Shown: positions 9,418-18,539, counted from the stretch's first letter. The stretch: 64,000 nucleotides of DNA from Ardenticatenaceae bacterium (GCA_020634565.1 JACKBN010000004.1:186001-250000), one strand, 5' to 3'. The notes: generated by a model not told the origin, from the sequence alone. Made by a program: numbers and translations.

Positions 9418-9750
9418 GGGTCCAGTTTGCAACCTTCTACCGGATTCTGGCACTTAATGAAAGTTGATTGAAAGAACAAACCTGGCTGCAAAATTCGCCA
9501 AACTTGTATCAATCAACAGCGGTTCATACTGTAACTATTATAGGGATGTCACTTTCTTCACAAAATCTTCACTTAAAATTGCAGCCTGAACGACACCAAA
9601 CTGACACTAATATCGTTAAGATGAGTATACGCCACCGTAAAAATATAGGCAGCGTACTCAGTTTCGTCAAAACTCTGGTGCAGCCCTCAAGAAGACAACA
9701 GGTTCACTGCATCACACAAAGTTAAGAACAATTTTTTAAGGAGGTTCGTC
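9418..9750. other. AT-rich intergenic region
   Basis: 333 bp between the divergent M23 gene and the small peptide gene at 9751. It must carry both promoters, but I could not pick convincing -35/-10 pairs. No ACGGCCGT octamer and no hairpin repeat is present, which makes it a quiet stretch by the standards of this window. Confidence 0.5.
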
Positions 9751-9951
9751 ATGAACGAATCGAGGCAAAAAGGGACACCCTGGCCCACATTGGGTAATAG
9801 GGTGGGAACTTTGCAGATGAAGCCAAAAACAGGAAAGCTTTTACACAACAGCACATACCTGGAACAAGAGGCCCAATCTGTATCGCTTCTCACGATTGAT
9901 CAATCCGAGAGTTGCGGCTTTCGCCGTAATGCCCGTGTGATCAACCTCTAG
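9751..9951 (+). CDS. Small peptide gene (66 aa) with strong Shine-Dalgarno
   Basis: An ideal TAAGGAGGT sits at 9737-9745, 5 nt before the ATG, the best ribosome site in the window. The product is polar with no signal peptide or membrane helix. It has a short Ser/Thr/Gln-rich middle and ends with a compact tail SCGFRRNARVINL carrying the only cysteine. A hairpin (9987-10012) follows shortly after. It has no homologue I know. A RiPP-type precursor or a regulator is conceivable, but no modifying enzyme is adjacent, so this is open. Confidence 0.55.
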   Translation: MNESRQKGTPWPTLGNRVGTLQMKPKTGKLLHNSTYLEQEAQSVSLLTIDQSESCGFRRNARVINL

Positions 9952-9986
9952 CAGTCTCCGTCATCGCCAGGATGCGGGGGAACGGC

Positions 9987-10012
9987 TGGAAGTTGGCACA
10001 CCACACTTCCAG
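9987..10012 (+). terminator. Hairpin after the small peptide gene
   Basis: CTGGAAGT and ACTTCCAG pair over a ~10 nt loop 36 nt downstream of the small gene's stop. There is no clear U-tract, so termination is only suggested. The minus-strand hydrolase ends at 10032, so the hairpin lies between convergent genes. Confidence 0.35.
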
Positions 10013-10031
10013 CGAGAGCCACAACCACTAA

Positions 10032-10883
10032 CTAGTTGCTTTCAACAAAATCAAGCATTGCGCGTGCCAGCAGTTCTGGGCGATGCACATGAATATCATG
10101 CGCGGTTTGCTCAAACCAGCGAACTTCGGCATGGGGAATGGCTGCGCCTGCGGCGTCTACCGCACCGCGCTTGCGCTGCGCCCACTCGCTGCCGTCGTCG
10201 GCGGCGCAAATGAGCACGGGTTCCTGAACTTGTGGATAAAGTACGGCTGGCTGCTGATCATACATGGCGCGTAAAATTTTCATGTGGCGGTCCAGCGAGA
10301 GCCACGGCCGTATTGTTCCATCGGGCAGCGTCTCAAAGTTGTTCAAGGTTGCTTCTACGCCTTCATCGGTCCATTCTGGCTGGAAGATGGCAATCTGCGC
10401 TTTCAGGTCGGCGCGGTGCGTATTTGTAAACACGGGTGGATGCAGCCGCTCAGAAACCTGCTCCCAGCTGCCCTGCTGCTGTAGCTCCAAAAAGCCGCCG
10501 TCCACAAATACCAGATGGCTGGCCACCCCCGGATAGCGTGCGCCAAAGGCCAGCAGTACGTTACCACCCCACGATTGCCCGGCCAGGACTGGTTTTTCCC
10601 AGCCGAGGGCATCAATCAACTGGCGTAAGTCGGCAGTGACGGTGGCAAAATCATAACTTTCGTCCGGCTTGTCGCTTTGGCCGTGACCGCGTTGATTAAC
10701 GGCCGTTACCGGATGCCCAGCTTCAGCCAACACACGGGCCACGCCGTCCCAGGTGCGGGCGTTGCTGGAAAGGCCATGCACGAGGAGAAACGGCCGTTTC
10801 CCAGCCTCTCCTGACCATTCCCGCACTTGCAGCCTGATGCCCACGTCTATCAATCGTTCGCTTGGTTCCATTCTCATCCTCAT
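10032..10883 (-). CDS. Alpha/beta hydrolase
   Basis: 283 aa, single-domain alpha/beta hydrolase of the lipase/esterase/epoxide-hydrolase superfamily. Visible parts are the oxyanion strand LLVHGLSSNARTW, the NQRGHGQSDKP loop, the nucleophile elbow GQSWGG (Ser), the acid near ICAADDGSEW and the catalytic His in TAHDIHVHRPE. Three in-frame ATGs (10883, 10877, 10871) compete; the last has GAGG at good spacing. The start is 7 bp past the stop of the S51-like gene, so the two are probably co-transcribed. Substrate unknown. Confidence 0.85.
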   Translation of the reverse strand: MRMRMEPSERLIDVGIRLQVREWSGEAGKRPFLLVHGLSSNARTWDGVARVLAEAGHPVTAVNQRGHGQSDKPDESYDFATVTADLRQLIDALGWEKPVLAGQSWGGNVLLAFGARYPGVASHLVFVDGGFLELQQQGSWEQVSERLHPPVFTNTHRADLKAQIAIFQPEWTDEGVEATLNNFETLPDGTIRPWLSLDRHMKILRAMYDQQPAVLYPQVQEPVLICAADDGSEWAQRKRGAVDAAGAAIPHAEVRWFEQTAHDIHVHRPELLARAMLDFVESN

Positions 10884-10890
10884 TTGGTGG

Positions 10891-11967
10891 CTAACTTTGC
10901 TTGATGGGTTCTAAAACTGGCCCCTCTGGCGTGTCCAACACCTGCCAGCCCAGCGCTTCTAACTCGTCGCGTAGAGAATCAGCTTTAGCCCAATCCTTGG
11001 CTTCGCGCGCTTCTGTGCGCTGTGCCAGAAGCTGCTTCGCTTTTTCGGATGGCGCTTTGCTCTGCCCATTTTCCTGGGCTGCCGCTTCCTTTTGCTGCTG
11101 GAGGCGCACCGCCTTTTCCCAGACGTCAGCAGGGATGCCGTCGCCTGCTTCCGGCAAATACCACGCGCCCAGCTCAGTAATGGGAAACGTTTCGTCACTG
11201 TTGAAGATTCGTTCCTCAGTCTGGTTGGCCAGCGTCACCGATCCTTTGCCCATGACCCGGCAGCATTCTTCCTCAAAATCCACAATCAAAGAAGTATGCT
11301 CATCTATGCCGACAATAGTGAAATTCGGGTCCAGCATCTGGCGCAGGCGGGTAAATCGCTCTGTGCCAACGTAGCAGTGGCTGGTGTCCAGTTCGTTGCC
11401 GCCATCGGTGTTGTTCCAATGGGGGATCACCACCAGCCTGAGGCCATAATCGCCCATGAAGTCAAGCCCTGGTTTCCAATGCAAATCTTCGCCCACCTTG
11501 TAAATTTCATACACGGGCATGGTTTGGGCGCTAAAAGCCAAAACGGCCGAACTGGACAAAAACAGCGTGGCGCCCAGCCGGTGCCGCGCCCGGAGAATGT
11601 GCAGGGCCAAACTATCTTGCAGCTGACGCGCGCAGTACGTGGGGCTGCCTGGCCCCAGTAAAATTTCATCCGCCTCAAACATGGGGGCCACAATCTCAGG
11701 GTTGTCTGGACTGAGTTCGGTCCCTTTTTTGCGTGCGGGCAAAAGCTGCACGTCCAGTTCGTAATTTTGCAGACGCTTTTCCAGGAAGGTTTTTATTTTC
11801 CCCGTAACCAAATCTGAATTAGGTTCAAAACCGGAGGGGGTTTCCAAAATTGTGACGCGCCCGTGAGGAGGCAGATGTTGAGCAACATATTCATGCGTTT
11901 TGCCGCTGGTAGGCATTGTTTCGCCTGAGCCAAGCAGCACAATCAAGCCAGGTGTGTTTTTTGTCAT
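10891..11967 (-). CDS. Peptidase S51/cyanophycinase-like protein with CysRS-like C-terminal domain
   Basis: Residues ~5-250 resemble the class I glutamine-amidotransferase-like fold of peptidase S51: IVLLGSGE start, ILLGPGSPTY, and LFLSSSAVLAFS where the nucleophile elbow is expected. The last ~50 residues (AQRTEAREAKDWAKADSLRDELEALG...DTPEGPVLE) match the tRNA-binding C-terminal tail of cysteinyl-tRNA synthetase, an unusual fusion. A basic, Lys/Gln-rich linker (~280-310) joins them. GGAG precedes the ATG. Known S51 members cleave Asp-X or cyanophycin bonds; whether this one is active is unknown. Confidence 0.75.
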   Translation of the reverse strand: MTKNTPGLIVLLGSGETMPTSGKTHEYVAQHLPPHGRVTILETPSGFEPNSDLVTGKIKTFLEKRLQNYELDVQLLPARKKGTELSPDNPEIVAPMFEADEILLGPGSPTYCARQLQDSLALHILRARHRLGATLFLSSSAVLAFSAQTMPVYEIYKVGEDLHWKPGLDFMGDYGLRLVVIPHWNNTDGGNELDTSHCYVGTERFTRLRQMLDPNFTIVGIDEHTSLIVDFEEECCRVMGKGSVTLANQTEERIFNSDETFPITELGAWYLPEAGDGIPADVWEKAVRLQQQKEAAAQENGQSKAPSEKAKQLLAQRTEAREAKDWAKADSLRDELEALGWQVLDTPEGPVLEPIKQS

Positions 11968-12099
11968 AGCTCCAAATCAGTTGAGATGTAAATAGATTTC
12001 AGAAATACAAACGCTACCTGTTAGGTTATAGGCAAGTTCCACCGTACAGGCAACCCAAAAAAGGTACAAATTTCACTTTGCCTGGTTGGTAGGATGGGA

Positions 12100-14820
12100 T
12101 CATTTTGGGGTGAGCATCAGGCGGAAGCCATAGCTGCTGTTTTGATCATTGGGGCTGCGGCGGGCGCGGAAGGTGACGTTGGCCGTGCGGGCATCGCTCC
12201 AGTAAGCGCCGCCGCGCAGCACCATCTCTTCGTACAGCTTCACGTCTGGCGCTTCACGACCGTCGCTGGCGTCATATGGGTACGGCCGAAAACGGCTCGC
12301 CGTCCATTCCCACACGTTGCCGCACATTTCCTGGCAGCCCACGGGCGAAGCTTGCGAGAAGCAGCCGACGGCGCTGCTGGTGGCAACGGCCGTATCGTTC
12401 ACATTGGCGGTTTGCGGCGTGAGGCTGGTCTGGCCGGGATACGGCCGTTGCGGCGCTGGATTTTCGGTGAGTGATGGGTTGGGCAGCGGATTTTGCATGG
12501 CGGCAGCGATGGGTAAAATGAGCTGCTGCTGCGGAATTTGCAGGCCGCCTCGTGCCGCCTTTTCCCAGGCAACCTCTGAAGGCAGTTGTACCTGCCAACC
12601 CTCGGCTAAAATGCCAGCTGCGTGCCACTGCTGCGTCAGCCAGCGGCAGAAGGCCAGCGCCTCATACCAGGTAATCCCCACGACGGGATGGTTGGGCAGG
12701 TTGAAAGGACGGCCGTATGCAAACGGTTCTGAGCGCCAGCCGCGCTGAGCCCAATCCTGCACCTGGCCCGGTTGCCAGCGGTTAACGGCGGCGGCTTCGG
12801 ACCACAGTTCCGGCAAACTGTAGCCACCGGCATTTACAAATTTGGCAAACTGCGCCTGCGTCACCGGAAATTGGCTCATCCAGTACGGCTCGGGCAGGTC
12901 ATCATACACAGTGGCTTCTTCGGTGCGGCCCAGCCAAAATGGCCCACCTGGCACGTAGCAAAATGGCATCTCGTTTAGCGTCAGCACGCCAGGGCGCGGA
13001 TCGCCTAGCTGGCCCAGCAGCTGCCCCGCCTGAATGCGCGGGTTGGCTGGCAAACGCTCGCTCGTGGCGGTTTGGCTGAGGGCTTGCGGCACGGCCGTTT
13101 GCAATTCTTCAGCTAAATCGGTGTGGAGAAGAACGGCCGTTTCGCCCAAAAGCAGCATCGTCTCACTGTCGGCCACGGTGTTTGCCCCATTTAAGAGTTC
13201 TTTCATGAGCCTGTTGGCCAAATCAGGCCGAAACTGCACCTGGGCCAACACGCCCAGCATGAGCAAAATAACCTCGTGCCAGCCAGTTTGGGCCAGCATG
13301 GTGCGCAGGGTGTCCAGCAGCGGCGATAGGTCCGTTTCATCCACCGAGTCGGCCAGAGCCAACGCCGCTGCATACTCCTGAAAGGTCAGATGCAAAAAGC
13401 CAATATGGCCCGGCGTAGGGGTAACTAACAGGCCGGTGACTGATTGTAAGGCGTGCAAAATGGCTTCGGCTGCGTTTTTGGGGTTAGTGTTTCCCTCGGC
13501 AGACAGGCGGGCCATCAAGACTTGCAGCACGGCGCCGGTGGGTGCCTGGCTGCGCTGTGCGTTGTTTTCGTGCAGCCACAGGGCCAGCTGGGCCAGGTGT
13601 TGCAGCATTTCCTCCGGGCGGAAGGTCATCTCCGGCGGGCGGTCCAGGCTGCGGGCAATTTGCCAATGGTGCAGCAGCGTGTGCAGGTAGAGGTCGTACA
13701 GGGCAACGCGCTTTTGGGGCAGAATGGTGCCCTGCCGCTGTAGCAGCAGCAAAATGGTGAGCAGCAGGGGAATTGTGGCCAGCTCCCGGACTGCCTTGTT
13801 TTCTGCCAGCAGGGTGAGCAGGCGCGTTTGTTGGGATACGGCCGTTTCTTCCCCAATTTCTCGGCTTAAGACGGCCGTCCACTGCTGGACAAACTGCTCA
13901 ATTTGTGCCTGATCCAGCGGCACAACGGTGCATTCGGTTAAGCCATCAGCCAGCAAGCGCACCGCCTGGTAAGTGGCCGGGCGGCAGGTGATGACAAATT
14001 TGTTGCCATTTTGCTGCTGAATGGTGAAAAAATCGTGTAGTCGGCTGCTGAGCAGATGCCGCAAATTGGCGTCAGCCACCTCGTCCAGACCATCGAGCAG
14101 CAGCAGGGCCTGGCCTTCTGCCAGAGCGGTCTGGATCAGGCCGTCCAGCGGTTGGTCAAACCCTAATGTTTGGTAGAAATCGGCCAAAAAGTGGCTGAGC
14201 GGCACATTCTCTTTTTCCAGCGCGGTGGCATAGGCTGAGAGGGAGAGCACCAGCGGCAGACGTTTACCCAGACCTAGTTCAGCGCCGTGGTCGTTGGCCA
14301 GTTGCAGCGCCAGGTATTTGAGCCAGGTGGTTTTGCCCGTGCCGGGGCCACCCAGCACCACGAGGCCATCATTTTGCTGCAAAAGGGTGAGCAAGGGTTG
14401 AATGGGCGGCGGTTGACTGCTGCTGTCGGTGTGGAGGCGATTGATACGGCCGTGCAGCGGCACAAACATGGTTTCCAACGGCAGTCGCAGCGGCGGTTGG
14501 TTAGCCTCGCCCATGCCGCGAAAATCGAGGTATTGGTACCGGTTAATCAGGTATTGGCAATATTTCTGGCGCAGGTCAGCGGTTGTAAGGCGGAATTGAT
14601 CGGGGGCCCAGGCGAGAGACGGCCGTTGGGCGGCACACGAAGCCAACAAACGATCAAGCAACTGCCGCCGTTCACAAAATTCCACCAGCGCCAGGGCTTT
14701 GGCTTCAATCGTTTCCCCGCGCAAGCTTTCATAATTAATGCCCACATCAAAGCAAAGGCTGCGCAGCTCATCCAGGCTGAAATGTTGGCTGATCTGTTCC
14801 GGCAGGCTGAGCAAAGGCAT
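12100..14820 (-). CDS. EAD-NACHT-FGE-fold protein (STAND NTPase)
   Basis: 906 aa. Residues 1-72 look like a bacterial effector-associated domain (closest in my memory to EAD7): LPEQISQHFSLDELRSLC...GETIEAKALALVEFCERR. A NACHT NTPase follows with Walker A GGPGTGKTT (157-165) and Walker B LLLLDGLDEV (239-248), then helical repeats (~370-600). The C-terminus (~620-905) has the formylglycine-generating-enzyme/SUMF1 fold (PFWLGR, WYEALAFCRWL, CGNVWEWTAS, LRGGAYW, YGFRLML). The cysteines expected for FGly formation after LRGGAYW are absent, so this part probably binds a ligand. It is the third gene of a probable operon, 11 nt after the LysM gene. A conflict/defence role is inferred. Confidence 0.85.
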   Translation of the reverse strand: MPLLSLPEQISQHFSLDELRSLCFDVGINYESLRGETIEAKALALVEFCERRQLLDRLLASCAAQRPSLAWAPDQFRLTTADLRQKYCQYLINRYQYLDFRGMGEANQPPLRLPLETMFVPLHGRINRLHTDSSSQPPPIQPLLTLLQQNDGLVVLGGPGTGKTTWLKYLALQLANDHGAELGLGKRLPLVLSLSAYATALEKENVPLSHFLADFYQTLGFDQPLDGLIQTALAEGQALLLLDGLDEVADANLRHLLSSRLHDFFTIQQQNGNKFVITCRPATYQAVRLLADGLTECTVVPLDQAQIEQFVQQWTAVLSREIGEETAVSQQTRLLTLLAENKAVRELATIPLLLTILLLLQRQGTILPQKRVALYDLYLHTLLHHWQIARSLDRPPEMTFRPEEMLQHLAQLALWLHENNAQRSQAPTGAVLQVLMARLSAEGNTNPKNAAEAILHALQSVTGLLVTPTPGHIGFLHLTFQEYAAALALADSVDETDLSPLLDTLRTMLAQTGWHEVILLMLGVLAQVQFRPDLANRLMKELLNGANTVADSETMLLLGETAVLLHTDLAEELQTAVPQALSQTATSERLPANPRIQAGQLLGQLGDPRPGVLTLNEMPFCYVPGGPFWLGRTEEATVYDDLPEPYWMSQFPVTQAQFAKFVNAGGYSLPELWSEAAAVNRWQPGQVQDWAQRGWRSEPFAYGRPFNLPNHPVVGITWYEALAFCRWLTQQWHAAGILAEGWQVQLPSEVAWEKAARGGLQIPQQQLILPIAAAMQNPLPNPSLTENPAPQRPYPGQTSLTPQTANVNDTAVATSSAVGCFSQASPVGCQEMCGNVWEWTASRFRPYPYDASDGREAPDVKLYEEMVLRGGAYWSDARTANVTFRARRSPNDQNSSYGFRLMLTPK

Positions 14821-14831
14821 CTACTAAACTC

Positions 14832-15887
14832 CTAAGGTGTGGCAGATGGCGTATTGGTAGCTGTGGCGGTATTGGTAGGTACGGGCGTGTTGCTGGGTGT
14901 AGCCGACGCGGTTGGCGTGTTGGTTGGCGTTGGGGCCACTGTATTGGTTGCCGTGGGCGTGGCCGAACTGGTTGGGGATGCGGTTGGCGTCGCTGTGGCG
15001 GTTGGCGATTGGGTAGCGGTCGGGGTGCTGCTCGCTGTGGGCGTGCTGCTTGCCGTCGGTGTGACGCTAGCCGTGGGCGAGGCGGTTGGGCTGCTGGTAG
15101 GAGTGCCCGTTGCCGTGCTGGTCGGCGTGGCTGAGACAGTTGGCAGCGGCGGCACCGTGCTGGTCGGTGTGTTTGTTGCGGTCGGGCTGCTGGTAGCAGT
15201 TGCGCTAGCCGTAGCGGTGCTGGTTGCCGTGCTGGTGGGGTTGGGCGTTGCTGTTGCCGCAGGCGGTGGCACATTCGGGCCGGGCAAGTAGATCGGCTGG
15301 CCCGCGTACAAATTGATGGTGGTCAGGCAGTTGGCGCGCATGATCTCATTCATCGAGACGTTGAAAATGAGTGACAGGCGATACAAAGTTTGGCCACGCA
15401 GCACGCTTGTCAGCACCCAATTGCTCGGCGGGCGATCACAAATGGGTGTGGCTGTAGGTGTCGTGGCGGGATTGGGTAGATAGAGCGTGGTGAGGTTAAG
15501 CAAACTATCTGAGGTTAGACAGTTGGCCAACCGGATTTTTTCGGCAGGCACGTTGTAGCGTATGGACAGGCTCAGCAGGGATTCGCTGGATGAAACAGCG
15601 GTTTCGACCCAATCTGCCGGGGTGAAGGCGCAGCTTGATTGATTGGAGGACGCGTTATTGCTGGATGATGTGGGGGTGCCGGTGAGCAGTGGAATGGCGG
15701 GCAGCGGTGTGCTGGTGGGCGTGGCGTTCAGGTTGGTAATGGCGATGGCAATGGGTGAGGGCAAAATTTGCCGCTGCAAGCTGTCCATCTGGGCCAACAG
15801 CAGCGCCAAAAAAATGGTAAACAGCACGGTGCCAGTAATAAGCAGGTGAACGCGCCAGCTGCCAGAGGGGATGGTTTCCTGCTTCAT
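14832..15887 (-). CDS. Membrane-anchored LysM protein with Thr/Pro-rich tail
   Basis: 351 aa. One N-terminal membrane helix (~13-33) and a short linker precede two LysM domains (~90-140, YNVPAEKIRLANCL; ~155-205, FNVSMNEIMRANCL), which bind N-acetylglucosamine-containing glycans such as peptidoglycan. The last ~145 residues are a low-complexity TATPTST repeat encoded by a degenerate CGGTTGGCGT-like array on the plus strand. Its start overlaps the stop of the upstream kinase-like gene by 4 nt (ATGA), and the NACHT gene follows 11 nt later. It may supply the cell-wall-facing part of that three-gene unit. Confidence 0.8.
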   Translation of the reverse strand: MKQETIPSGSWRVHLLITGTVLFTIFLALLLAQMDSLQRQILPSPIAIAITNLNATPTSTPLPAIPLLTGTPTSSSNNASSNQSSCAFTPADWVETAVSSSESLLSLSIRYNVPAEKIRLANCLTSDSLLNLTTLYLPNPATTPTATPICDRPPSNWVLTSVLRGQTLYRLSLIFNVSMNEIMRANCLTTINLYAGQPIYLPGPNVPPPAATATPNPTSTATSTATASATATSSPTATNTPTSTVPPLPTVSATPTSTATGTPTSSPTASPTASVTPTASSTPTASSTPTATQSPTATATPTASPTSSATPTATNTVAPTPTNTPTASATPSNTPVPTNTATATNTPSATP

Positions 15888-18376
15888 GAGTGGGTGCTCT
15901 GGCTGCCGTTGATAATTGTTTCCGGCGCGGGTTCTGTGGCGATGGGAAAGAGCAGCGAAAAGGTGCTGCCGTGGCCCGGTTCACTTTCTACCCAGAGGCG
16001 GCCGCCGTGCGTGTTGGTGAGTTCGTAGGCCATAGACAAGCCTGCTCCAGTATCACCCAGCCCGGCAATGAGCGGATGTTCGGCCTCGTAATGGGGGTTG
16101 AAGACGCGGGGCAGATCTTCCTGCCGGATGCCGCTGCCGCTGTCGCTGATGTTGACCTGCAGGAAGCGAATCATCTCGTTGGTATGGCTGTTGCGGTCGG
16201 GAATGCTTTGGGCGTAGGCGGTGGCCATGACACGGCCGTTTTTCGCGGAAGCCAGGCAGGCATTACTGAGCAGATTGCTGAAAATCTGGTGCAGGGCGCT
16301 GCGGCTGACGGGCAGGGCGGGCAAATCTTGGTCAATGTCCAGGTCAAGCTGCAAGTTTTTGTCACGTAAGTGGTTCACAACGCCATTAACGGCCGTTTCC
16401 AGCGCCTCGCGTACATTGACCATCTCATCTTCCGGGGTGGCTTGCGGTTCAGAAACGGCCGTAAGCTGCAAAATTTGCTCCAGTAGGCTGCCCATGCGCT
16501 CCGTGTTGGCTTGAATGCGCTGCAAAAAGTCTCGCTGCTTCACGCCCAAAATGCCGAGCGTTTCCCCCAGCAGCAGGTCGGTAAAGCCACCAATCGAGGT
16601 CATGGGCGTGCGCAGTTCCTGGATGAGGGAGATTAACATGGCATCAGACGGGCCGCGATCGCGTTTGGCCAGCTCGCCTTCGAGCCTGACGATGCGCGAC
16701 TGCGCTTCTTCCAGCTGGCCTGAGTAGCGGGTGATGGTCATCATCACCCATTCGGTGCTTAAGCCACCTTCACCAGCGGAGGCCAGGGCCATCGCTTCTT
16801 CGGCTTCGATGAGCGATTCGCGCAGCGTCGCCACTTCTTCTTCCAGGGCGCTTATCCGCTCATCCCGGTTGAGCGTTTCGATTTCTTCTAAGGCAGCGGC
16901 CAAATCCTGGGCGCGGCGGGTGGCAGTAGCGGCTCGTGTTTCAGCTTGCAGCAAGCGATTGTTGGCGATTTCCAGATTTTGTACCAGCCGTTCCCGCTCT
17001 TCTTCCAGAGCAATTAAACGGCCGCTCAAGTTCGGGTCAATCTCGATGGGCAGGGGGGCTTCAACAACGGCCGTTTCTTCTTCCGGTGGGGGTGGGGCAA
17101 GGCTGTTGGTCAGCGCCTGGGCCACATATTGGGCCAGCCCGGGCAGGATTGCTTGCTGGGCGGTGGGCCATTGGATACGGCCGTCTGGCAGCGCCAAAAT
17201 CAGCAGCCCGATGATCTTGTCATCCTGGTGCATTGGCTCCAGCAGTAGGCCACCCAACGCGCCGATGCCCAACGCCTCGTACAGGGCGTACACCTGTCGG
17301 GCGCGGGAGCCAGTAAGCGGCAAATGATTGCCTTTGCCGGTTTTCATGAGCTGCTGAAATGGTTCCCAATCGCTGAGATGCAGCTGCCAGGTGCGGGGCG
17401 AATTGGTTTGCGGCTGGGGTAAATTGCTAATGAGCCGAACGGTCTCCGGCGTTTCTTCCGGCAGTAGGCCAATGCCCACAAAGGCGGCATCGGTTAGCCG
17501 GGCAATCATATCTACGGCGGCCAGCAGGCGGCTGCGCGTATTGTCTGAATGGATGACGTTGGCGGCGAGATTGAGCGAATGGTTCAACTGCTCATAGGCG
17601 GGCAGGGTATTGAGCTGCAAAGCGACCAGCGGGGCCAGCGATTCCCGGTAAGTCATCACCGCCCACAGCGGCAGCGCCGCCAGATAGCCCAGGCGAATCC
17701 AGTACGGGATGTCGGTGCCGGATGGGATGAGCTCGGGATAATTCCAGAAGTGGGCCAGGTGGGCCAGCAGCAGCAGCCCCAAAATAAGCGGGCGCAGTGT
17801 GCGGCGCAAACGGCCGTTCACCATCGTGCCAATCAAGCCAAAGGCCATCAGCACAATCTGTACCAGCCCCCAGATGGTAGCTTGCAGGGTGCCGTTGTAA
17901 GGCAGCTGGTTGGGCACCGGGGCTTCGGCTACCTGTGCTGCCCACACCTGGGCAAAGGAGAGGGTCATGATGCCGATGGTGAGTAGGGCAAACAGCAGCA
18001 GCACGTGGCCCAAGCGCGGCATGTTTTGGGGAGATGGAATAAACGCCCACAGCAGGAAAACGGCCGTTACCGTGTTGATGGCTTGTTCCAGTGGCGGCAA
18101 AAGAATGATGGAGGAAACCGCATTGTTGACGATGATCAGGCTGGCGATCATGATGATGAGGCGGCCAGCGATGAGAAAAGCGGCGGCGAGAGCGGTGCGA
18201 ACGGCCGTTTTGTCTTGCCGGTTGCGCTGCCATTGGCTAAAAGCAATCCCCAGCACGGCCTGAAGCGCAAACAACGTCACCAGATGGTAAACAATGTTGC
18301 CCGGCGATTCAGTTAGCAGCTGGATGATTTGTGGTAACAACGTCATGAATACGGTTAAAATCAATCTGGAAAACAT
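15884..18376 (-). CDS. Membrane histidine-kinase-like protein lacking the phosphoacceptor His
   Basis: 830 aa. Residues ~1-245 are a 7-8 helix membrane sensor, ~280-420 a GAF-type domain, ~452-575 a long coiled coil, ~580-650 the dimerisation helices and ~675-810 the HATPase domain. The ATP site looks intact (N box NLLSNA, G1 DSGSGI, G2 GLGDTGAGLS). The H-box reads LIQELRTPMTS: Gln586 (codon 16619-16621) stands where SHELRTP has histidine. It should therefore bind ATP but not autophosphorylate on the usual residue. First gene of the unit with the LysM and NACHT genes; no response regulator is adjacent. Confidence 0.85.
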   Translation of the reverse strand: MFSRLILTVFMTLLPQIIQLLTESPGNIVYHLVTLFALQAVLGIAFSQWQRNRQDKTAVRTALAAAFLIAGRLIIMIASLIIVNNAVSSIILLPPLEQAINTVTAVFLLWAFIPSPQNMPRLGHVLLLFALLTIGIMTLSFAQVWAAQVAEAPVPNQLPYNGTLQATIWGLVQIVLMAFGLIGTMVNGRLRRTLRPLILGLLLLAHLAHFWNYPELIPSGTDIPYWIRLGYLAALPLWAVMTYRESLAPLVALQLNTLPAYEQLNHSLNLAANVIHSDNTRSRLLAAVDMIARLTDAAFVGIGLLPEETPETVRLISNLPQPQTNSPRTWQLHLSDWEPFQQLMKTGKGNHLPLTGSRARQVYALYEALGIGALGGLLLEPMHQDDKIIGLLILALPDGRIQWPTAQQAILPGLAQYVAQALTNSLAPPPPEEETAVVEAPLPIEIDPNLSGRLIALEEERERLVQNLEIANNRLLQAETRAATATRRAQDLAAALEEIETLNRDERISALEEEVATLRESLIEAEEAMALASAGEGGLSTEWVMMTITRYSGQLEEAQSRIVRLEGELAKRDRGPSDAMLISLIQELRTPMTSIGGFTDLLLGETLGILGVKQRDFLQRIQANTERMGSLLEQILQLTAVSEPQATPEDEMVNVREALETAVNGVVNHLRDKNLQLDLDIDQDLPALPVSRSALHQIFSNLLSNACLASAKNGRVMATAYAQSIPDRNSHTNEMIRFLQVNISDSGSGIRQEDLPRVFNPHYEAEHPLIAGLGDTGAGLSMAYELTNTHGGRLWVESEPGHGSTFSLLFPIATEPAPETIINGSQSTHS

Positions 18377-18539
18377 GCAGTGAAGGCTGCATGGGTTATT
18401 TTATGTAAGGCAATAAATTATAGCATAACAGAAAGCATAGGTGGTGGCAGTAAAAGAGGTGTTAATGGTGGATTTAGCGGCTGGTTACCGATAGTCCACC
18501 TCATTACCAACTGTACACCGCCAAAATCAGGAGTGGAAC

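Noticed and set aside
14839..15291. 150-aa plus-strand frame of VAVGV repeats
   Set aside because: It is the antisense shadow of the Thr/Pro-rich tail of the LysM gene.
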